Source of the DNA: Clarireedia homoeocarpa
Taxonomy: Eukaryota > Ascomycota > Leotiomycetes > Helotiales > Rutstroemiaceae
Direction: 5' to 3'
DNA length: 20,915 nucleotides
Assembly (NCBI GenBank): GCA_001465935.1
Contig: LNKV01000013.1
Span: forward strand, 817,763-838,677
Numbering within the stretch: the stretch's first letter is position 1; every line of letters begins with the position of its first letter. The notes below the pieces were generated by a model. The model was not told the DNA's origin. It saw only the letters and a list, made by a program, of their open reading frames with translations, and made no database searches. The translations under genes and the position numbers were made by a program. Below, piece by piece: positions 8,690 to 17,371 of the stretch.

Positions 8690-11600
8690 TGTCTTCTATC
8701 AAACCAAGGTTCTTATTAACTCTAAAGTAAATAGCTTTGTACTAATTGATATTTCTTTCTTTTAACAACTTTATTATAGTTTTAGGTCTATAATTAAACA
8801 CTTGAAGACGCCTTTGCGAGTCAAGGGATATAATAGCTAGGGTAGGCTTCTAATTATCTATTATACTTTAATAAACTTTATGATTGATAGTTATATTTAA
8901 TTATTTACCCTCTTTCTAATCACCTACTTAGATATATATATAGTAATACTAGGACGCAAATAGTTTACTGAGAATCGAGTACTAGTCGACTATATCTAAA
9001 GACGTTTTATTTAGTCTAAGGACTTGCTTATCTCCTAAATATATATAAGAACTTATAATATTAAGGTTTGTTTACGCGAGCCCGAGGCAATAAACAGGGT
9101 CTATCAAACCGATATAGAGTGTCGAGACTGAAAATTTGATTAGAATAACTTAGACTCAAAAATTTATCGGAAAAAGCTGTTTTTTATTAGTACAGTTACT
9201 ACTAAAAAGTAATATATAGACGGAAAAACGTTAAATTTACCTGTTATATATTTATTACCTACCTCGAAGCAACTCTGTCTAATATCTCAGATAAATACTC
9301 AGTTTCCTCTACTAAAGACGAAGTTATTCCGGTTAAAAAATAGTTTATTTTATAAGGCCTAAGTCAAGCGTTCTATTATCTATATAGAAAAAGAGTTGAA
9401 GTTAGTCGAGCCTATAGCTTCTATACTTAATACTAAGTCTAAGAGACTCTTAAAGCCTCTCTAGATCCTTCCTATACAATATAAACTAAGTGCTATAAAG
9501 ATATATACGATCTCCGCTATAGTGATAAATTGTATTTATAAAAGAGATAGTGATAATAAGTTCTTTATAGTTATTTTGCAAGAGGTCGAGAGTCTAATTG
9601 ACTAGTAAAAGGAGTAGTAAATATCTAAGTAAGACTTAGCTACTCTAGTTGTATAGTTGCTAGCTTTGACTAACTGTTCTACTATTATATACTCCCTTAT
9701 AAATATTAATGTTGAACCACCTGTACCGGCTAAATATATAGTATATATATATATATTCTCGAAGTCTAAGTCTAACCTCCTTTTACCTTATTGTCTATAT
9801 AACTATAAGATCTAATTGGAGGGTGATAGAGAAAAAGCTTTTAAGTATAGCCCTCTTTATAAGATATCGCTAGAAGAGCTAGAAGTAGTTAAAAAATATA
9901 TTACAGATAACCTACTTAAAGACTTTATTAAGCTAAGTTAAATACTTTTTACAGCTTCTATCCTATTCGTGAAAAAGTCTAATAGCTCCTTTCGTTTATA
10001 TATTGATTTCCGAGCTCTGAATGCCCTTACTTATAAGGATAGATACCTACTTCTACTTATTGATAAGACCTTAGCTAGGCTTTCAAAAGTAAAGGTCTTT
10101 ACTAAGCTAGATATCTGTTAAGTATTCTATTATATTCGTATAGACCCGGCCTCTAAAGAGTATACTATATTCCGAACTCGGTATAGTACTTATAAGTATA
10201 AGGTTATACCTTTTGGATTGATTAATAGCTCGGCTATATATTAGTATTATATGAATAATATTCTATTTGATTTTCTTGATATTTTTTATACAGCTTACTT
10301 TGATAATATCTTAATTTACTCGGAAAATAAACTTGATTATATAGCTTATATCATCTAAGTGCTTTAGCGACTTGAGGATATCGGTTTACAAGCTGACCTT
10401 AAGAAATACAAGTTCGATATTAAATATACAAAGTACCTTAGCTTTATTATCTTAATCGATAATATCGAAGTTGATCCCGAAAAAGTTACTATCGTCCAGG
10501 AATAAGTATATCCGATTATACTTAAAGGTGTTCAGTTATTCTTAAGCTTCTGTAACTTTTATCGAAGATTTATCCGCGACTTTAGTGTAATTACAAAGCC
10601 TCTTATTAATCTGATAAAAGCTATAACTCGCTTTAACTTCGATACTAGCTGCTAGCAGTTATTTAACGTATTTAAGGAAATACTGACTTCCGCCTCGCTC
10701 CTATAGTATTATAACTACAACCTCCCTTGTATACTCGAAATTGATATATCGGACAGAGTTGTAGCAAGTGTGCTGTCCTAGAAATATAGCGATAACTGGT
10801 TCCCAATTATATACTTCTCAAAAACGATATAACCGGCTAAGCTTAACTATAAGGTTTATAATAAAGAAATACTTGTGATTGTGAAGTTATTCTCGTATTA
10901 GCGTACCGAGCTGATAAGTACTCTATACCAGATCCGAGTCTACACTAACTACAAAACTTTGGAATACTTTATAACAACTAAAGCACTTAATACTCAGTAA
11001 GCTCGATAGACCGAACTTCTAGCTGATTATTATTTCCTTATTATATATCGCCCTGGTAAGGACAACTTCGTAGTAAATATTCTTATCTGGAAAGAAGACG
11101 AATTGGGTTCTTAAAATAAGTCTAAAAAAGAGCGATATATCTAGTAATTACTTAAAGATAAGAAGTTAGATCTTCGGATTTTAGCTTCCTATATACACGA
11201 CTATTTTGACAAATCTGCCCTCGAAGTGAATGCTCTTACGAATTCTATAAGTCTTATTAATCTAGTTACTTATATTTTATAGGCGAACTGCGATCATGAT
11301 TCTTTGCAAACTTTACGAATTACGGTAAATCGAGGAGAATCAAAGTCTAAATCTAGGTTCGAAGTTAAGAAAAGCTTATTACTTTATAAAAGCTATTTTA
11401 TTGTCCCCGATATTAAGAACTTAAAGACCCTTCTTATTCGCGAAGTGTACAACTCTGTTATTATAGCTTATCTAGGTATCAAGAAGACTTACTTGCTTCT
11501 TAAAGAGTACTACTACTAATACTCTATAAAGAATAATATCGTTATATACGTCCGCAATTATTATATATATTGTCGAAACTCAGTTCCGAGAGATAAAACG

Positions 11601-12850
11601 CTCGGACTGCTTTACCTATTACTAGTTCCGATCTATATATAGGAATATATTATAATAGATTATTATAGCTTTAATAAGAATAAGTATAGATATAATAATA
11701 TACTTGTTATTATCGACTGTTTATCTAAGCAAGCTATTATAATCTTATACTACAAGACTGTTATTATAAGAGACTAGGCTAAGCTTTATATCTTATATAT
11801 CTACTAATACTATAGTCTACTTACAATAATACTGTTCGACCGCGGACCTCAGTTTATATCCTTATTCTAGACTGAGTTCAATGATATCTTCGGAACTAAG
11901 ATTAAGTTTTCTATTGCCGACTATTCCCAGATCGACAGGTAGACAGAAGTCTATAATCAGTACTTGTAAAAGTAACTGAGACTCTTTGTTAACTATTATC
12001 AAGACGACTAGTCCGAATTCCTACTGATAATAGATTATATATAACTAACCCTATTATATTCTTCTCTTAGTAACTTGCCCCTCTTTAAAGTACTTTACGG
12101 ATATACTTCTAAAGCTATATAAGATTAGAAGCCAACTAAATATTCCCTGGTCGACGACTTTAATATCCAAGATATCTGTATTTATATATGCTGTAATCGC
12201 GAAGCTTTGGAATATACCTGCTCTGTTATTATAGTTGCCTAAAAGTAAATAGCTAAGTAAGCAAATAAGTATTGTCGGCTAGTAGACTTCTAAGTTAGTG
12301 ATTATATCTAGTTGGATATATGATATCTGCTAACGTAGTAGCTATCTAAGAAGCTGGATTACCTTACTAGTAAACGTTTTAAGGTTTTAGAATATATTAG
12401 TCACTCTTATTATCTGGATCTGCCTAGTACTATACGAATCTATAACGTGTTCCTAGCCGATAAGTTAAAGAAAGTAGCCGATAACCTATTACCGGACTAG
12501 TATAATAAACCACTCTTACTAATTAATATAATAGGAATAGATAAATATAAGGTAGAGTAAGTACTAGCCTACTATTTAAAATAAAGGTTATTAGAGTATT
12601 GTATATAATAGAGAGACTACGATATCGACCTAGCTTAGTATAAAGTATCGGATTTTAAGATATCTCCGGCACTGCTTCGAGACTTCTATCGAGCCAACCT
12701 AAAGGTGCTTGGCCCTCTAGCACTTCTCCCCGAATAGCTTCGATTATAGGAATCCGGAGAAGACAACTATAACTATACTAAAGGAGACTATCCGATAACT
12801 ACAGTAAATAAGAAGCGATTCCTAGACTTTATAACGCCCAAAGTATAAAG
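8690..12850 (+). pseudogene. Gypsy pol (protease-RT-RNase H-integrase-chromodomain), RIP-degraded
   Basis: Domains in order: an aspartic protease core around 8735-8760 (VLIDIS); reverse transcriptase about 9930-10480 with RLYIDFRALNALT, FTKLDI and the catalytic box YFDN at 10296-10307 (normally YxDD); RNase H about 10720-11100 with EIDISD and YFSKT. The integrase spans about 11300-12280: its zinc region survives as a stop-free stretch at 11304-11519 although a zinc-ligand His reads Tyr (AYLGIKKT). Its core includes LFDRGPQF near 11838 and DR*TEVYNQY near 11935. A chromodomain-like block (YKVE*VLAYYLK...EYCI) lies near 12550-12660. The frame is largely constant, with TAG/TAA at Gln and Trp positions. 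It cannot make a functional protein. Confidence 0.85.
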
Positions 12851-13007
12851 TTAAATTGAGATACCAGTATTATTATTCCTACAATTATACTACACTCATT
12901 TATTACAGACCATTTAGATTATTTACACTTATTTAAGAAGAAACCTTAAGAATATACAACTAAGACTTTAATAAAAGCAATTAGAACGCTCGAGGGCGAG
13001 CTTTTTT

Positions 13008-13019
13008 AGAAGGGGGGGG
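13008..13019 (+). other. Polypurine tract of the gypsy element
   Basis: AGAAGGGGGGGG directly precedes the 3' LTR. This is the normal place for the primer of plus-strand DNA synthesis. The unbroken run of eight G has escaped the mutation that hit the rest of the element. Confidence 0.8.
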
Positions 13020-13237
13020 TAATATAATAATTCTGACCAAATTATCACGATGCTACATAAGAACATAACCTCTATAGGGGTAAGTCAGACATCAAGTATA
13101 CAAGTATATATTAGTATACACGTGATTAAACATATAATCTCTTCCTGTATATAAGCCTTCGGATCCTTATAATCCTCTTAGCTTTGTAATTGTTAATTCT
13201 AAGGTTATTCAGTGTCTTAACTGGCAGTCTCGTCATA
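13020..13237 (+). repeat. 3' LTR of the gypsy element
   Basis: It is the better preserved of the two LTRs, with TATATAAG near 13148, CACGTG at 13119-13124 and terminal CAGTCTCGTCATA. Its last 93 bp match the solo LTR at 809-901. Confidence 0.85.
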
Positions 13238-13380
13238 CTTAGTATAGTTACAGGGGAAAGTTGCTCTATCAAGAAAGTACTCGTTCGCCTAGCTAGCCTG
13301 TCAGAGCTCAGATCCTATTTGTTAGCTTTACCCACTATATATTTATTTTCACAAAGACAGATTCTCTAGATAATCAAGTC
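13238..13380. other. Short island of normal composition between two RIP-damaged elements
   Basis: About 140 bp of mixed-base sequence separates the gypsy 3' LTR from the Tc1 remnant. One plus frame (GESCSIKKVLVRLASL...) is open for about 40 codons, and another (KLLYQESTRSPS) has only one stop. I do not recognise either. It may be the upstream part of the Tc1-like element or single-copy host DNA. Confidence 0.4.
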
Positions 13381-13790
13381 TACTTTAATTAATATTTATA
13401 TTTTTTTAAATACAAGTTAATATTTTTATAATTATATTAAAGAGATCGATAAAATTCGAATAAGAAGATTATTAAAAATATACTAATAGTTTATTAATTA
13501 ACTTATATTAGTTTTTAATTAACTTTCTTACTTTCTAGATTTAAACCCGATTAAATATATATAATAATACTTTAAATATTAAATTCTAAAGTTATATTTT
13601 AAACTCGAAATACTAAATATAAAAGAAATCACTTTTAATATATTAAAAAAGACTTTAATAGAAGTTTAAGAGTATATTTCAAATTCTATTTTTAAAGTAT
13701 ATTTAAGAAATATAAAAAGGAGGTATAATATAGTAATTAAAGTTAAAAGTTAGTATACTAAATATTAAACTATACTAGGTTTTTTTAATT
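13381..13790 (+). pseudogene. Tc1/mariner-like transposase, C-terminal remnant
   Basis: In one plus frame LSYFLDLNPIKYI (DLNP codons from 13538) matches the 'WPxYSPDLNPIExxW' motif that precedes the third catalytic acid of Tc1/mariner transposases. The Glu now reads Lys (GAA to AAA) and the Trp codons are stops. The frame runs on through ILNIKEITFNILKKTLIE and YLRNIKRRYNIVI to a stop after GFFN near 13787, the usual C-terminal shape. The upstream catalytic Asp region is too eroded to assign, and the N-terminal DNA-binding part is absent. Terminal inverted repeats were not found. It is non-functional. Confidence 0.65.
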
Positions 13791-13911
13791 AAAACTAGAT
13801 TATAAAACGACTCTTAATCCTTGATTTAAATCAAAAATAATATATAGTTGATTTTTAATTAAAGAGAGAAGTGGGTGGTTGATCTTACGATTTTCTCGAT
13901 TCCTAAACTTA

Positions 13912-14121
13912 TGTTGGGGTACTATATATATACTCGTTGAATAGTGTCTGATTCCTAACTAAGTGGGAGGCATAAGCCAACTAAATAGCCTATCTCTCCC
14001 GTATTGAAGGCATTCCCGTAAGGGGATACTGCTGTAGCTATGATCTCACTCCTGTATCACTACAGGAGTGGTTCACCTATTCCGACACTGTTCCTCCTTT
14101 ACTACAAACCAAACAGCAACA
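13912..14121 (+). mobile_element. Solo LTR, Ty1/copia type
   Basis: A 210-bp segment begins TGTTGGGG and ends AGCAACA, giving the 5-bp terminal inversion TGTTG/CAACA typical of copia LTRs. It has a TATA-like run near 13921 and a perfect hairpin at 14047-14070. No coding sequence adjoins it, so it looks like the product of LTR recombination. The flanking pentamers ACTTA and ATTTG differ by two transitions, so a decayed target duplication is possible but unproven. It ends 37 bp from the stop codon of the minus-strand gene and so lies in that gene's 3' region. Confidence 0.6.
14047..14070. repeat. Perfect 10-bp hairpin, 4-nt loop
   Basis: CACTCCTGTA / TACAGGAGTG around the loop TCAC, inside the copia-type solo LTR. 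In the transcript of the minus-strand gene it would form a strong stem in the 3' untranslated region; a role in RNA processing is speculation. Confidence 0.75.
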
Positions 14122-14158
14122 ATTTGACATAGCTATCTACTTATTGCGATATCTATAA

Positions 14159-15216
14159 TTACAATTCCCACTTACAGCTGGGTGGCGGTGGGAACGTCAT
14201 GTTGTTTGATTGCCAGCCTCGCAGGCGCGAGAACCTCGACCACCAATGGCGTAACATCCAGCCCTCAAACTCGGTGACTTCAGGGACATGAGCACCATAG
14301 TCTCCGGGCTTCATAACAAACTCCGTGGGTGCAGCTGGTGGAAGCCATAAGACGTCGCACAGGGTATGATTCGTGGTGCCATCTGTGATGAAGTCGGGAA
14401 AGCCAAAAGTATGTCCCTATAGGATTATATGTTAGCTAGCCTCTTAAACACATAACTTTTTTAACGTGATAGCATACAAACTCATGAAGCAACATAGGCC
14501 ACTCGTCCAACTTAGTACCAACAGTCTCCCATCCGTATAAGCTAATATCAACACCAATCCCACTAGCAGCACCCATGTCAAGTTGACCCCATGTAGGGTC
14601 TAAGAAGAAGAATTGATGGTAGCGCTGGCTAGGACCTCCTTTGCATGCGCTATAGTTGCCATCTTGATGAAGATGACGTGAACAGCCGGGGTCGCAGGTC
14701 GCGCCCTTTTCGTCTTTAAAGTCAGTGTATAGTTCGAATCCGTCGACCGAACCCTCAAACAAACTGCGATCTGAGACTGCCCAGCCTGTGATATTAAAGT
14801 TGAACTTTTCGAATGGATAGTTGTCCCAGCCGGGTAGCCATTCCCACCACTTCTCGTACTGTTTCCTATACATTGTTTCGGCCCGCTGACGTGTGTCCTC
14901 TGTAAGGGTCGTATTAGAACCCCAACGCATGCAGATATTAATGGTTCTTAATACGTTAGATAAAGCGAAAGTGTGGCTAGCAGAAGTTGACATACCCGGC
15001 TCCATCTATGATCTGATCCAATGCCCAATTCTGATAATCATCAAGGCTAGGAGGGAAGACGGCAGACCTTCCCAAAGTGAAACCCCATGCTTGCTCAACA
15101 GACTCCCGCCATTGTGCGGGTATTACGGTTTCATTAGCTACCGGATGGTCTATGCCGTAGCATTCATTGGTGAGCGCTGTCGCGAGAGCGAGATATTGGA
15201 GAAGCTTAGGCAACAT
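14159..15216 (-). CDS. Secreted metzincin-like zinc metalloprotease-domain protein, 3 exons
   Basis: Proposed exons are 15216-14996, 14946-14478 and 14416-14159 (948 nt, 315 residues). Both introns (49 and 61 nt) have GTATG donors, CTAAC branch sites and AG acceptors, and they restore one frame. The start MLPKLLQYLALATALTNECYG is a signal peptide. An ATG 75 nt upstream (15291) is in frame but leaves almost no leader behind the TATA box at 15328 and would bury the signal. After splicing, residues 228-238 read HEFGHTFGFPD, the HExxHxxGxxD zinc motif of metzincins: H228, E229, H232 and D238 would be the catalytic and zinc residues. FVMKPG near 265 could be the Met-turn, and VTEFEGWMLRHWW follows. 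Exon 2 carries several Cys and NxT/S sites, as in secreted proteins. Fungal relatives with GHTF...DxF...FIMxAG...EFDxWMLRxWW are known to me mostly as poorly characterised secreted proteins. Protease activity is inferred. Confidence 0.75.
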
Positions 15217-15327
15217 TCTTGGTGTAGTGGTAGCCGTCTGTGTCGTCCGGCTAGGAGAAATGTGAGGAGAAGAGTATGCTGGCTTGATCAATAAACCAGC
15301 AGAGCTTGGGCTTCTTAGAAGTGAAGG

Positions 15328-15335
15328 TTTTTATA
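15328..15335 (-). promoter_or_regulatory. TATA box of the metzincin-like gene
   Basis: On the minus strand the sequence reads GATATAAAAACC. It lies 37-44 bp from the ATG at 15291 and about 112 bp from the ATG at 15216. A transcription start some 30 bp downstream would fall near 15300, which favours 15216 as the translation start. Confidence 0.55.
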
Positions 15336-15482
15336 TCTGCCCCTAGCTTCCAGCGTTGCGGCGGTGTGAGATTTTAGAGCTGAAAATGCAATGATTTGGA
15401 ACGATCTGAAGGACTAATTACAGAGGAAATGTGAGGTTTATATCCTCAAAACTAACGCTACTAACCGGTCAAAAATGAGACT

Positions 15483-15525
15483 TATTTGTCACGGAAATGA
15501 AATGGGACTATTTGTCACAGAAATG
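15483..15525. repeat. 26-bp-period direct repeat TATTTGTCAC(G/A)GAAATG
   Basis: Two 17-bp copies differing at one base lie at 15483-15499 and 15509-15525. They sit upstream of the metzincin-like gene. They could be protein-binding sites or the end of an unrecognised element. Confidence 0.65.
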
Positions 15526-15565
15526 TTGACGGAGGACCCGTCGGCGACGTTTAGCCGTCGGGACA

Positions 15566-15643
15566 CCATTCTTGGGAATACCCTCAGATCCACATATCCA
15601 CAGAATTCCATTCTTGCGCATACCCTTAGGTCCACATTTCCAC
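15566..15643. repeat. 42-bp-period duplication that keeps reading frame
   Basis: CCATTCTTG..ATACCCT.AG.TCCACAT.TCCAC occurs at 15566-15601 and 15608-15643. On the minus strand it would encode two 14-residue units, WKCGPKGMRKNGIL and WICGSEGIPKNGVP, in a 64-codon ATG frame (15702-15508). The period is a multiple of three and the C, G and KNG positions are kept. That hints at a coding origin, but I recognise no family. Confidence 0.5.
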
Positions 15644-15645
15644 GG

Positions 15646-16354
15646 GCGGCCTAACCTGGTCAGCGCGATACCTTCTCGCCCTACTTTTCGGGCCCTCGGC
15701 ATAATAGTAGAGGTATATCAAAAGCAGGTGGAGAGACATAGCTTCTTTTGGTATTAGAACACCAAAACGACCGAAGTATACTCCTCCACAGCACTGCTAA
15801 GACATGGTAGAACTAGCTAAAATTTTCGAAATATTTGCAAATAACTTTACGATGGACATTGCGAAGACACTTATCTAGCAGGGAAGTAGAAATGGTAACT
15901 TAGTTGTAGTGGGCTCTTCTACTCCGTAATATTCCCCAGTCCGTCGAATGCCGACAAGCGGCTTTATTACATTACTCGGCATTAATTCCTACTGATACGT
16001 GGATTTGCTTCCGCGACTGACCCTTATCATTTACGACTCTGCGTGTGACCTTCTGTGAGCGGTTTGTATAGCTTTCCTCACTCAACATCGTACAATTGCT
16101 TATCCTGAGCAAAAGAGATACTACGAGATAAGAAGAGGCATAGTGATCTGGCCGCACATTCGAGCACCTTGCATCCGTGTCCCACTCCCTAGATGCCCCT
16201 AACGAAGCAAATTCGGCTCGGTGAAGTTCATGTTCCGTACCAAAGCCATCACACCTCGGATGGCCGGCAGTCAAACATGGCTATTTGAAGTGACTAGCCA
16301 ATAAGGATGCAGTATAGCTCTCTTTGAGCCCTATTCCGCCGTTACCACCGAATA
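15646..16354. other. Intergenic stretch, no supported gene
   Basis: The composition is normal. The only longer open stretch (minus strand, 16274-15972) lacks an ATG at its start and shows no family motif, so I do not call it. No RNA gene was recognised. Confidence 0.5.
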
Positions 16355-16855
16355 GTGGGTGGTCCCACTAAATGCGCCCTTCATACGACATGCGCTTTAG
16401 TTAGTGCAAGGACATGCCTGAATTACAAGCGAATGCACGAAAACTGAGAAAAAAACATTATTTTTCCTATTTAGAACCCGTTTTCTATAGAATTTGGGAA
16501 TTTAAAATAGATATTTGTATAACTATTCCTATAAGTTAGAGGTAATATTCTCAAGTTTTCTACTTTTTAATCGTTTGAGTACAAATAAAATTAAAGATCT
16601 AAATATTGAAAAATAAGGTTATTCGCAATTATTTTAGCGAGTTGTAGTCAGATATAACCTTAAAATTTTAGCGAGAAATTAGTGAGAAATCCAGCAAAAC
16701 TCTATAAATTCTTCTGCCAAAATTTCTATGTATCCACCACCAAAAGTTTTCGTGCATTCGCTTGTAAAACAGGCATTCGCTTGTAAAACAGGCATTCGCT
16801 TTCGCCCACTAAAGCGCATATTGGCATAAAGAACGTCTTTAGGAGGGCCACCCAC
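16355..16855. mobile_element. 501-bp MITE with long terminal inverted repeats and TA target duplication
   Basis: The left end GTGGGTGGTCCCACTAAA and the right end (GGGCCACCCAC read outward) are inverted copies, each flanked by TA (16353-16354 and 16856-16857). The arms are about 100-120 bp. Inside them ATGCGCTTTAGT, ATGCCTG and TTACAAGCGAATGCACGAAAACT (left, to about 16447) recur inverted on the right (from about 16743). The centre is AT-rich and has no coding frame. A TA duplication and no transposase indicate a non-autonomous Tc1/mariner-class element. It lies between the two secreted-enzyme genes. Confidence 0.8.
16754..16801. repeat. 19-bp tandem repeat inside the right MITE arm
   Basis: GCATTCGCTTGTAAAACAG occurs twice in exact tandem (16754-16772, 16773-16791) and starts a third time (16792-16801). 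The left arm has only one corresponding unit, so the arms differ in copy number. Tandem sub-terminal units of this kind can be transposase-binding sites; that is inference. Confidence 0.85.
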
Positions 16856-16921
16856 TATTACTTCAAAGCAAGGCGACCGCTGTTTGCATAGCCCACAATC
16901 TCGCGCACGCCGAACTACATT

Positions 16922-17024
16922 CAGCTTAACAAGAAGTCGGTCGTCGGTCCCACATTTATGGAGATACTACTTCAGTTACAGCTGAACAAGGAGTCGGTCG
17001 TCGGTCCCACATTTATGAGATACT
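16922..17024. repeat. 57-bp tandem duplication with TCGGTCGTCGGTCCCACATTTATG core
   Basis: Copies start at 16922 (CAGCTTAACAAGAAGTCGG) and 16979 (CAGCTGAACAAGGAGTCGG). They share a 22-bp core plus GAGATACT, with one single-base indel after the core. It lies 350-450 bp upstream of the phospholipase start codon and may be a regulatory duplication. Confidence 0.8.
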
Positions 17025-17028
17025 TGTA

Positions 17029-17276
17029 TACGAAGGTGGAATAGGTAAGTATTGTAAAACAGTACTAAAGCGAGGACAGCGAAGTCCCCTTGCACAGGGC
17101 TGAGCTACTAAGATCACAAGTGCTGGTTGAAAGTTTATATTGGCTACTTCTACAACTAATATTGACTGCTCCAATTTTGGGATATCTTCGGGGAGATAGC
17201 CCATGTATAAGTGAAAACAGCAGAAATTAGCTCATGCTCACAATCAAATCCACTTAGTACTGTTTTATCCTTCGTA
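17029..17276. repeat. Inverted repeat flanking about 250 bp upstream of the phospholipase gene
   Basis: TACGAAGG (17029-17036) and TAAAACAGTACTAA (17055-17068) recur inverted as TTAGTACTGTTTTA (17254-17267) and CCTTCGTA (17269-17276). The left arm has 18 bp between its two blocks; the right arm has 1 bp. A second, small MITE with an insertion in one arm is one explanation. A direct repeat TCACAATCAAATC also lies here (17238-17250 and 17278-17290). Confidence 0.65.
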
Positions 17277-17317
17277 TTCACAATCAAATCTTAGACGCTA
17301 CTCAAGGACCTACAACC

Positions 17318-17325
17318 TATAAAAA
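17318..17325 (+). promoter_or_regulatory. TATA box of the phospholipase B gene
   Basis: TATAAAAA stands 46 bp before the ATG at 17372. An ATG at 17325 overlaps the TATA box and would open a frame that ends at a TAG; it is probably upstream of the transcript start and so not translated. Confidence 0.55.
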
Positions 17326-17371
17326 TGGCTGAGGAAGCAGGCGACAGATTGTTACTTCACTTCAGTTCACA

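Larger units (their letters stand above)
6605..13237 (+). mobile_element. Full-length, inactivated chromovirus-type Ty3/gypsy retrotransposon
   Basis: A 6633-bp element has two gap-free 218-bp LTRs, Gag, then protease, RT, RNase H, integrase and a chromodomain, ending in a polypurine tract. The order with integrase after RNase H is that of Ty3/gypsy, and the terminal chromodomain places it among chromoviruses, which target heterochromatin. Stops occur almost only where Gln or Trp codons are expected (TAG/TAA), and the YxDD box reads YFDN, so it is dead. It is clearly less AT-rich than the copia remnant on its left, suggesting a younger insertion. No matching target duplication is visible (AATAA on the left, CTTAG on the right). 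Confidence 0.88.

Noticed and set aside
13869..13878. AGTGGGTGG, identical to the MITE terminal sequence
   Set aside because: No TA dinucleotide directly before it, no inverted partner nearby and the orientation is wrong for the right end of the Tc1 remnant; probably chance.
15972..16274. A 100-codon open frame on the minus strand
   Set aside because: There is no ATG until late in the frame, no known domain, and no convincing introns.
17013..17204. A 63-codon ATG frame on the minus strand
   Set aside because: It overlaps the tandem and inverted repeats of the phospholipase promoter and has no recognisable motif.
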